DNA from: Photobacterium aquimaris
GTDB taxonomy: Bacteria > Pseudomonadota > Gammaproteobacteria > Enterobacterales > Vibrionaceae
Reading direction: 5' to 3'
Length of the DNA: 64,000 nucleotides
Assembly: GCF_002954455.1 (NCBI RefSeq)
Contig: NZ_MSCC01000006.1
Location: 30,251-94,250, forward strand
The notes below the pieces were generated by a model, which ran no database searches, was not told the DNA's origin, and saw nothing but the letters and a program-made list of their open reading frames with translations. How positions within the stretch are numbered: the stretch's first letter is position 1; each line of letters begins with the position of its first letter. Made by a program: the position numbers and the translations under genes. Of this stretch, positions 8,782 through 15,275 are shown one piece after another.

Positions 8782-10155
8782 TTAGATAACTCGCGAGAAC
8801 TGCTGCTGACGCGCACGGTCTCGTAAATATTTATCAAAGCACATGCAAATATTACGAATCAATAAACGCCCTTTCAGTTCAACATGAATCGTGTCGTGAT
8901 CCACTGTCACCAATTGGTCATTGATAAAAGTCTTGAGCAATTGAAGGTCTTCGCTAAAGTAACTATCAAAATCAATCTTAAACTCGGCTTCAATAGCACG
9001 TTTATTTAATTGAAAATTACAGATCAATGCTTTAATAACTTCACGACGCAACAGGTCATCTGCGTCTAAGGTTACCCCTTTCCACAATGCTGTTTGTTGG
9101 TCTGCCATTTGGCTGTAATACAGCTTTAACTCTTTTTGGTTCTGCGCATAGCAATCACCAATCATCGAAATCGCCGATACACCCATGCCTAATAAGTCAC
9201 AATCGCCTTGAGTGGTATAGCCTTGGAAATTACGGTGCAAAATACCCTCGCGCTGCGCTACCGCTAATTCATCATCAGGCAACGCAAAGTGATCCATACC
9301 AATAAACTGATACCCTGCTCCTGTTAGGGTCGCAATAGTATCTTGTAGAATCGCTAACTTCTCAGTCGCTGACGGTAACTGATCTTCATGAATTTTACGC
9401 TGCGCAGCAAACAAACTTGGCATGTGAGCATAGTTAAATACTGATAATCGTCCCGGCTTCATGGTCAAGACTTGCTGCAGTGTTTCGGCAAACAGTGCTT
9501 TGGTTTGCAATGGCAACCCATAAATTAAATCAAGATTGGTTGAGCGATAGCCTAACTCACGCGCACGTTCCACCATTGCAAAAATAAACGCTTCATCTTG
9601 CTCACGGTTTACTAACTTCTGCACATCTTTATTAAAATCTTGAACACCAATGCTGAGACGGTTAAAACCTTCGCTTCGCAAATGATCAAGAATATCCAGT
9701 TCAATTTCTCGCGGATCGACTTCAATACTGATTTCAGCGTCGGCATCAAAGTTAAATGCATTACGTAACGCGGTCATTAAACGGCTAATTTGTGCTGCAG
9801 TTAAAAATGTCGGTGTACCACCACCCCAATGCAATTGACTCACTTGACGATCACCAAGCAAGGTCGCACGTTGCTTTATTTCTTGCTCAAGCACATCTAA
9901 ATATTGATCGGCTTTGTGCTGATGGCGAGTAATGATTTTATTACAGCCACAGTAATAACAAAGCTTATGGCAAAAAGGGATATGAATATAAAGCGATAAT
10001 TTACGATCTGGGTATTGTTGACATGCCATCTCAAATTCAGCAGATGTAAATGCTTGGTTGAATTCTAGTGCGGTCGGGTAAGAAGTATAACGAGGGCCTG
10101 AATAGTTATATTTTTCAATCAGGGCCTGATCCCAAATAATCTGCTCATTTGACAT
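8782..10155 (-). CDS. hemN: oxygen-independent coproporphyrinogen III dehydrogenase
   Basis: Radical-SAM enzyme that oxidatively decarboxylates coproporphyrinogen III to protoporphyrinogen IX when oxygen is low. The 457 residues equal E. coli HemN. The cluster motif is CHKLCYYCGC with Cys62, 66, 69 and the extra Cys71; GGGTPTFL and the C-terminal HemN domain follow and the protein ends in QQFSRVI as in enterics. The extra cysteine and length distinguish it from the HemW-like family. Its position near ntrC and yihI matches E. coli. I see no clear FNR site upstream. Confidence 0.97.
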   Translation of the reverse strand: MSNEQIIWDQALIEKYNYSGPRYTSYPTALEFNQAFTSAEFEMACQQYPDRKLSLYIHIPFCHKLCYYCGCNKIITRHQHKADQYLDVLEQEIKQRATLLGDRQVSQLHWGGGTPTFLTAAQISRLMTALRNAFNFDADAEISIEVDPREIELDILDHLRSEGFNRLSIGVQDFNKDVQKLVNREQDEAFIFAMVERARELGYRSTNLDLIYGLPLQTKALFAETLQQVLTMKPGRLSVFNYAHMPSLFAAQRKIHEDQLPSATEKLAILQDTIATLTGAGYQFIGMDHFALPDDELAVAQREGILHRNFQGYTTQGDCDLLGMGVSAISMIGDCYAQNQKELKLYYSQMADQQTALWKGVTLDADDLLRREVIKALICNFQLNKRAIEAEFKIDFDSYFSEDLQLLKTFINDQLVTVDHDTIHVELKGRLLIRNICMCFDKYLRDRARQQQFSRVI

Positions 10156-10251
10156 GACATTGTTCCAATTTGGTGAATATATAATAAATAGAGTGTGTCA
10201 CCATTTTACTAAAAGTAAAACCTATCCTTGTTGTTCAATTTACACTCTGGA

Positions 10252-10284
10252 CAAAAACAAACACCGCCAATAAATGGCGGTGTT
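10252..10284 (-). terminator. terminator after the DUF2489 gene
   Basis: Stem AACACCGCC/GGCGGTGTT (10260-10268 with 10276-10284); on the minus strand a T-rich tract follows, ending the methyltransferase-yihI-DUF2489 operon. Confidence 0.85.
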
Positions 10285-10302
10285 AATAATTACGATGGTA
10301 GG

Positions 10303-10782
10303 TTAAACCTTGGTTGATAGGATGGCATCTAATTCAAGTTTAATCTCAGCTTGTAGACGAGACTCTGCTTTCATGCGTTCAAGATCAAATCGCATTCGGC
10401 GTTGTTTCTCTATTTGCTGACGCGCATCACCGCGAGGCATATCTTTAACCACTTGGTATAAGTCGGTTAATGCCGGATACGTTGCTGCAAAATCAACTTG
10501 TTTATCTGCTTGCAACACTTCCATTAATTTATATAACCGAATTGCGGCTTCAGACATATCACACTGTTCTTGTTTACATGCCATTGCGATAATAAAGACG
10601 CTTTCTAATATATTGTCATTTCTGGCTTTGATTGCTGCGGCCTGTTGCTCAGCAGCACGGGCTAAAAATAATTTATGCCGTTGTTGCTGCTTATAAAGCT
10701 TAGCCAATAACAATCCTGCGTACAGTGCCAATCCAGCTACAATAACGCCACCAATAACAAATAGAAGTGTTATTCCCTGCAA
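10303..10782 (-). CDS. DUF2489 domain-containing membrane-anchored protein
   Basis: 159 residues with one N-terminal membrane segment (about 4-27), then a soluble helical region with the block NDNILESVFIIAMA that I associate with DUF2489, and a Lys/Arg/Glu-rich C-terminus. No function is known to me. It starts with TTG at 10782; the choice is supported by a perfect AAGGAG seven bases upstream that overlaps the end of yihI, and no better start exists. It is translationally coupled to yihI, which suggests a role related to ribosome assembly or simple operon partnership; this is inference. Confidence 0.8.
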   Translation of the reverse strand: MQGITLLFVIGGVIVAGLALYAGLLLAKLYKQQQRHKLFLARAAEQQAAAIKARNDNILESVFIIAMACKQEQCDMSEAAIRLYKLMEVLQADKQVDFAATYPALTDLYQVVKDMPRGDARQQIEKQRRMRFDLERMKAESRLQAEIKLELDAILSTKV

Positions 10783-10785
10783 CGG

Positions 10786-11334
10786 TTACTCCTTATCGAA
10801 ATTATCAAAATCCATGTTTTCAAATTGCGCTAATAAATCATCGTCTGAACGAGGCTTAGACTTAGTACTAGCTGTAACAGGTGCTGATGCTTCTTCAACA
10901 TCATCAAATAAACCCAGTTGCTTCATTAGACGTTCAATACGGTCTAACTTCATATCAACTTGTTTTTGCAGGCCTGCACCTAGTTTTTCACCAGCATCAA
11001 TGCGATCTAATAGCACCATCAATTGGGCATCATTTTCAAGCATAGCCAATTCTTGCTCTGCTGATAAACGGCGCTGTTGCTTAGTTTGGGGTTTTTTAGG
11101 TTCAACAATCAGTGGAACTAATTTTTTACTACCTAAACGTGGATCTTTTTTCTGGCCACCATTACGCTGTTTATTGTCTTCAACAGCTGAATGACGACTA
11201 CCTGATTTTAAGCCTTTACGCTTCTTCGCCTTTTGGCGTTCACGAGTCTCAATATCAACTTTACTATTTGATTTTTCACGGTATACAGCCGGTCCTTCAG
11301 AACCTACGGTGCGCGCTCTTTTCTTACGGGTCAT
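10786..11334 (-). CDS. yihI: Der GTPase-activating protein YihI
   Basis: Stimulates the GTPase Der (EngA), which matures the 50S subunit, and so restrains ribosome assembly. 182 residues: a basic, disordered N-terminal half (TRKKRAR...KAKKRKG, DPRLGSKK) and a helical C-terminal part with MKLDRIERLMKQLGL, which corresponds to the conserved KLDRIDELMQKLGL block of enteric YihI, followed by an acidic tail. Its ATG overlaps the stop of the methyltransferase gene by one base. In E. coli yihI sits beside hemN and csrC, as here. Confidence 0.93.
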   Translation of the reverse strand: MTRKKRARTVGSEGPAVYREKSNSKVDIETRERQKAKKRKGLKSGSRHSAVEDNKQRNGGQKKDPRLGSKKLVPLIVEPKKPQTKQQRRLSAEQELAMLENDAQLMVLLDRIDAGEKLGAGLQKQVDMKLDRIERLMKQLGLFDDVEEASAPVTASTKSKPRSDDDLLAQFENMDFDNFDKE

Positions 11335-11975
11335 TACTGGGGTTTCCTCAGCAAAATCACATCATTTCCAACAAACTCAACTTCAAGACCATCACGTTGG
11401 GCTAAAAAGCAAAACGTATCACGGCTAAAAAAGCTGACATGGGTTGGGTCGTTCTTATAGTACCAATGCCCAAAGGCATCAGTGTCGGTTACTAGTTTGG
11501 TCATGATTCCCAGCCAACCGCCGGGTTTAACTAAACGTAGCAACAGCCCCCATTCCTTCGCAGGCCGATAAAAATGCTCGATTGCTTCTGTGCAGGTAAC
11601 AAAATCATACTGACATGCTAATACTGCAGATTGTGCTGCAAAATAAGGGTCATATATCGTCATAGTATACCCCATTTCTGCCAACATCACTGACAAGGTC
11701 GGCCCTGGACCACTTCCAAAATCCAATCCAAATAATGGCGGTAATGGTAATCGCATTACCAATGGTGTGGCTAAGCGGGCTAAAAATTGGCGATAACCAG
11801 CATCATTTGAATTATTTCGATGTTGGTCATAGACTAGTTTTTCTTGGGTCGACGCTAAATGAGTTGTCGGATCGGCATAAATTAATGCACAGTGTAAACA
11901 ACGAAAGTAATCACGGTTAGTGTCTGCTACCAACCACCGATTATCATGACTTCCACAAAGTGGGCATCTATCCAT
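11334..11975 (-). CDS. class I SAM-dependent methyltransferase with N-terminal zinc ribbon
   Basis: 213 residues. An N-terminal CPLCGSH...FRCLHC pair of CxxC motifs probably binds zinc, followed by a Rossmann methyltransferase fold: GLDFGSGPGPT is motif I at about residue 87, and the CTEAIEHFYRP stretch is the motif common in methyltransferase family 11/23. The ATG at 11975 has GGAG seven bases upstream, better than the GTG at 11987. Substrate unknown. First gene of an operon with yihI and the DUF2489 gene, so an RNA or ribosomal substrate is conceivable but unproven. Confidence 0.88.
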   Translation of the reverse strand: MDRCPLCGSHDNRWLVADTNRDYFRCLHCALIYADPTTHLASTQEKLVYDQHRNNSNDAGYRQFLARLATPLVMRLPLPPLFGLDFGSGPGPTLSVMLAEMGYTMTIYDPYFAAQSAVLACQYDFVTCTEAIEHFYRPAKEWGLLLRLVKPGGWLGIMTKLVTDTDAFGHWYYKNDPTHVSFFSRDTFCFLAQRDGLEVEFVGNDVILLRKPQ

Positions 11976-12174
11976 TGTCTTCTCCACAACGACTGAATAT
12001 TTACGAACAGCAGCAGCGGGGTAAAATCGAGCGGGCTATTCTATACCCAATTGCAGTTAAGATGTAGTTCTGCTGACAAATTGTTCAATTTATTCGACCA
12101 TTTTAGCCTATTAAAAAGCGAAATATCACTTTTACAACATAATAGTTGCTACTAAAAAGGCCAAAATTTAGACC
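11976..12174. other. intergenic region before the methyltransferase operon
   Basis: About 200 AT-rich bases that should hold the minus-strand promoter of the methyltransferase operon. No reading frame or strong repeat is visible, apart from the U-run of the adjoining CsrB-type RNA at its right end. Confidence 0.6.
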
Positions 12175-12625
12175 AAAAAAAAGCGATAGGTCTGCACCTA
12201 TCGCTATATGGGGTAAGCTATGAGCTTATAATTCTGTCTAGTCTTTCCATAACCAGCAATCAACGTCCCGGTTTAACAAATATCCATTTATTATGATCGC
12301 AATCCATGCTGATATTGTTCGTCACTATCCTAGTGAATTTTTACGTCCTTATACCATTCCGTAGTGTGTCAACTTATCCTAAGTTGGCGTTCCCTATCGC
12401 AATGTTACGCTCCAATAACGTTACCACCATCCTTATGCGGTACATCATCCTGACATACCTGAGCTATATCACTATAGCTACTCTCTTTCCTGAGTGTCGA
12501 CCCTGACAATCCTTACGCTTCCTGCATCTACCCTAGTCTCCTGACTAGACTTCCTGTGTATCCTTCAGGCTTCAATGCCTAAGCTATCCTAGCGCTTCCA
12601 ATCCTATGCCGCACTCCTTGTCGAC
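12175..12625 (-). ncRNA. csrB: CsrB/CsrC-family CsrA-sequestering sRNA
   Basis: About 450 nt on the minus strand with no credible protein. It contains roughly 20 GGA motifs, mostly as AGGA/AAGGA/CAGGA/TAGGA in the loops of short hairpins (for example CACTAGGATAGTG and AACTTAGGATAAGTT), the hallmark of RNAs that titrate CsrA. The predicted 5' end GTCGACAAGGAG resembles the first bases of E. coli csrB, and the 3' end is a perfect terminator AGCGATAGGT/ACCTATCGCT followed by T8. E. coli csrC lies in the same yihI-engB interval. The symbol could equally be csrC; vibrios carry several paralogues. Expected effect: releases mRNAs from CsrA when the VarS/VarA system is active. Confidence 0.9.
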
Positions 12626-12632
12626 AGGGAGT

Positions 12633-12660
12633 AATTTACCTTAAGCCATCATTAAAACAA
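12633..12660 (-). promoter_or_regulatory. promoter of the CsrB-type sRNA
   Basis: On the minus strand TTGTTT (12660-12655) and TAAATT (12638-12633) are 16 bases apart, placing the start at the G of GTCGAC near 12625. Confidence 0.65.
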
Positions 12661-12771
12661 TGTATCAAGATCACACTTTTAAAAGCTCAATCAACACCAT
12701 TAAACAAGTCTATGTTCTATAAAACAAAAAAATAATCGACTACAAATCAAATCATCATTACAGCGTTAACC

Positions 12772-12789
12772 AATGGTCGATCTCTTACA
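12772..12789 (-). promoter_or_regulatory. VarA/UvrY/GacA-box-like element
   Basis: The minus strand reads TGTAAGAGATC (12789-12779), identical to the left part of the GacA/UvrY box TGTAAGAGATCTCTTACA; the right half is degenerate. It lies about 155 bases upstream of the predicted sRNA start, consistent with the distal UvrY sites of csrB genes. Binding is inferred. Confidence 0.45.
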
Positions 12790-12874
12790 ATAGCAATGGC
12801 TGATGCCCCGTTACTAAAATATGAACAAACAGTAACGCTACGTAATAACTGCGCTAATAATGCTGATAGGACCG

Positions 12875-13492
12875 CTAATGTAAGCCACCGACATACGCTG
12901 ACAGCGCCGTTATTTCATTATCAGTGAGCTTTACAGCCACAGATTGCATCATACGGTTGAGATCATTATGACGCGACCTCGCACGAAATCCTTGCAACTG
13001 TAATGCCGTATATTCGGCATTCTGACCCGAAATTTTAGGAAAACCAGCAAGGCTAGTGCCATTGCCACGTGGGCCATGACAGCTAATACACGCAGCAATT
13101 CCCCGCTCTGGATCACCAAAACGGTATAATGGCTCAGCAATCGCAAGCACATTTTCTGGGGTAGTATTGGGTGAGATAGGCAATGAGGAAAAATACGCGC
13201 CAAGATCGGCCATATCGGTAGCTGATAATCCAGCAACCATGCCTGCCATAATAGCGTTATTGCGACCTTGAGTTCCTTCGGTCGTGAGTGCCAATTTATA
13301 ATCAGCCAGCTGTTTCACTATATAATCAGCATGTTGACCAGCTAATTTAGGATATTGCGCAATAATTGCATTACCATCGCTACCATGACATGCAACACAG
13401 GTGACGGCCTTTAACTTACCAGCATTGATATCACCTTGTGCCCACGCTGAAGAACTCGCAACCAGTATGAATATTAAGACTAATTTTTTCAT
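12875..13492 (-). CDS. cytochrome c4-type dihaem c-type cytochrome
   Basis: 205 residues. A signal peptide (MKKLVLIFILVASSSAWA) directs it to the periplasm. Two haem-binding motifs, CVACH and CISCH, lie in two homologous halves, each followed by PKLAGQ or PKISGQ and a distal Met (IMAGM, RMMQS), the cytochrome c4 arrangement. Probable role: electron carrier to a terminal oxidase, for example cbb3. The ATG at 13492 starts a normal signal peptide and has GGAA upstream; an in-frame extension to 13528 is unlikely. In vibrios a cytochrome c4 gene often lies next to engB. Confidence 0.93.
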   Translation of the reverse strand: MKKLVLIFILVASSSAWAQGDINAGKLKAVTCVACHGSDGNAIIAQYPKLAGQHADYIVKQLADYKLALTTEGTQGRNNAIMAGMVAGLSATDMADLGAYFSSLPISPNTTPENVLAIAEPLYRFGDPERGIAACISCHGPRGNGTSLAGFPKISGQNAEYTALQLQGFRARSRHNDLNRMMQSVAVKLTDNEITALSAYVGGLH

Positions 13493-13648
13493 GATATTCC
13501 ATTTATAATTATAGGGCTTCCGTACCACAAGTAATGCTCAGTAACATGGTATACAATACGACCATAAACCAAACACGGTTTAATATATCTTAGACAATTT
13601 CACAAAAAAGCGCTCATTTTACAATCTGAGGGCTTGACGGAGTTAACA

Positions 13649-14317
13649 GTGAATCAACCTCTCAACTATAGAAATACCAGTTTTATTACAAGTGCACCGG
13701 ATATTCGTCACTTGCCACAAGATGTCGGCGTTGAGATCGCATTTGCTGGTCGCTCCAATGCCGGTAAATCAAGTGCACTAAACCGCCTAACTGATCAAAA
13801 AAGTTTGGCTCGTACTTCAAAAACCCCTGGCCGTACCCAATTAATTAATATGTTTGAAGTCATTAATGGCTGTAACTTAATTGACTTACCTGGCTACGGT
13901 TTTGCACAAGTACCCCTTGAGCTTAAATTAAAATGGCAGAAAGCATTAGGTGAATATCTACAACGCCGTGAATGTTTACAAGGCTTAGTGGTATTAATGG
14001 ATATTCGTCACCCAATGAAAGATCTTGATCAGCAAATGATCAATTGGGCAATTGAAAGTAGTTTGCCTGTTTTAGTGCTATTAACTAAAGCTGACAAATT
14101 AAAGAGTGGTGCGCGTAAAGCACAAGTATTAAAGATCCGTGAAATGTCGAAAGATTTTGGCGGTAGCGTTCAAGTTGAAGCCTTCTCTTCACTGAAAGGC
14201 ATTGGCGTTGATCAAGTTCGTCGTAAACTTGATGAGTGGTATGCTCCAGAATTAGAGCGTCAACGTGTACTTGCAGCAGACGATAGTGAAGTTTTTAATT
14301 TGCCATCGGCAGAATAA
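13649..14317 (+). CDS. engB: ribosome biogenesis GTP-binding protein EngB (YsxC/YihA)
   Basis: Essential GTPase for 50S assembly and, in some species, division. 222 residues. G1 is GRSNAGKSS at residues 34-42, G2 region TPGRTQ, G3 DLPGYGFA and G4 TKAD; the C-terminus is a short acidic tail. The GTG at 13649 is chosen because CGGAG sits six bases upstream and homologues start just before NYxxTxFxxSAPDIRHLP; a TTG at 13634 is in frame but its spacing is poor. It converges with spf and polA, the same arrangement as E. coli yihA-spf-polA. Confidence 0.96.
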   Translation: MNQPLNYRNTSFITSAPDIRHLPQDVGVEIAFAGRSNAGKSSALNRLTDQKSLARTSKTPGRTQLINMFEVINGCNLIDLPGYGFAQVPLELKLKWQKALGEYLQRRECLQGLVVLMDIRHPMKDLDQQMINWAIESSLPVLVLLTKADKLKSGARKAQVLKIREMSKDFGGSVQVEAFSSLKGIGVDQVRRKLDEWYAPELERQRVLAADDSEVFNLPSAE

Positions 14318-14357
14318 AACCTATAAATATTCACACCACTAAACATGCTTAAAAATT

Positions 14358-14377
14358 CCCCACCACCATCGGTGGGG
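14358..14377. terminator. hairpin after engB
   Basis: CCCCACC/GGTGGGG with a six-base loop, 40 bases after engB. It lacks a T-run on the plus strand but has AATTTTT after it on the minus strand, so it may stop readthrough from the right rather than engB itself. Confidence 0.5.
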
Positions 14378-14635
14378 TAATACAGAGAGAATTAAGAGGT
14401 TGTTGTTATTGTCATTGCTGCATTGATGATTTCATTAACTAACGCAACCTCTACGCTTACCAGATTCCGCTTTATTTGGTCGTTTTACGACATTCCCCAC
14501 ACCACAGCTCTTATTCCCTTATTTAAATCGGTAAATATTATTGATTACAACACATTATTTTAATTAAAAAACAAGCTCACTATTTGTTAATAATTTAAAA
14601 TATTTATGGAATTTAATTACATCATCAATTGCTTA
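14378..14635. other. AT-rich gene-free stretch
   Basis: No reading frame. A widely spaced inverted repeat AGAGGTTG (14395-14402) and CAACCTCT (14445-14452) is visible; its meaning is unknown. The right end runs into long A-tracts. Confidence 0.5.
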
Positions 14636-14677
14636 AAAAAAAAACAAAAAAAAGCCATCCTCAATACCGAGAATGGC
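14636..14677 (-). terminator. terminator of the candidate sRNA
   Basis: Stem arms GCCAT.CTC / GAG.ATGGC with one internal mismatch, followed on the minus strand by T9 and further T-rich sequence. Confidence 0.85.
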
Positions 14678-14746
14678 TATTTCATGTCTTTGTTCGTCTG
14701 CTAGTCATGCTGACTAACCAACAAAATCAAATATGAACAAGAAGCT
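14640..14746 (-). ncRNA. candidate small RNA between spf and engB
   Basis: On the minus strand a perfect TATAAT (14758-14753) with a TTTAAA -35-like box 16 bases upstream predicts a start near 14746. About 70 bases later a rho-independent terminator (GCCAT-CTC/GAG-ATGGC, 14677-14654) is followed by a long T-tract. Between them is a perfect hairpin TAGTCA-TGC-TGACTA (14702-14716). No reading frame fits, so a free sRNA of roughly 100 nt is inferred. From memory, a second sRNA has been reported near spf in Aliivibrio; whether this is its homologue is unknown. Confidence 0.6.
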
Positions 14747-15004
14747 ATTACTATTATAGCCTGCCCATTTTAAATTTAAAGTATTTACTCTAAAAAACAC
14801 ATAAACAAACATAAAGCGATTGCAAGCAGTGATGAATAAAGGCCTGAACAATCGGTTTGAATCACAAAAAACCATCGATTTTATGTGTTTTGAGTGATAA
14901 ACAATCAGAAAATGACATTAATAATAAATAAAAAACAATCAGGGGTGACCGCGAGGTCAAAGTGAAAAATCAGTATAACGAGGAGAATTTTTTACATTAG
15001 CACA

Positions 15005-15113
15005 ATAAAAAACGCCCCGGTCCAATAAATAGACCGGGGCAGCTGAATCAGCCAAATCCAATAACGTGAAACAAAAGGTCTGAAAGATAGAACATCTTAC
15101 CTCTGTACCCTAC
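15005..15113 (-). ncRNA. spf: Spot 42 RNA
   Basis: The minus strand from 15113 reads GTAGGGTACAGAGGTAAGA and continues with TTCTATCTTTCAGACCTTTT, essentially the E. coli Spot 42 5' half, and ends in the GC-rich terminator GCCCCGGTC/GACCGGGGC plus T-run. Spot 42 is an Hfq-dependent RNA that lowers translation of secondary-carbon and central-metabolism mRNAs; in E. coli it is repressed by cAMP-CRP. The position directly downstream of polA and convergent with engB is fully conserved. A TACAGT -10 element sits 8-13 bases upstream of the start. Confidence 0.97.
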
Positions 15114-15213
15114 ACTATCAACTGTATATCAATCGTTCAGTTTTGGGAAGTCTTTGTCGTAATTTTTTTTCATGATTTTGTAAGTAGTTTTTACATAATT
15201 GTTCTTATTTTTA

Positions 15214-15245
15214 ACAAAAAAATAGCTGATAGTGACATCAGCTAT
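15214..15245 (-). terminator. polA terminator
   Basis: Stem ATAGCTGAT/ATCAGCTAT (15222-15230 with 15237-15245); the minus strand continues into T7. It separates polA from the independently transcribed spf. Confidence 0.88.
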
Positions 15246-15275
15246 GATTGTTTTAGCCATTAACCCCCATTTGGA

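Noticed and set aside
12306..12506. 66-residue plus-strand reading frame
   Set aside because: It lies antisense inside the CsrB-type RNA, has no Shine-Dalgarno and no recognisable protein features.
14946..14959. TGACC/GGTCA hairpin downstream of spf
   Set aside because: Only five base pairs, no T-run and no promoter nearby; likely chance.
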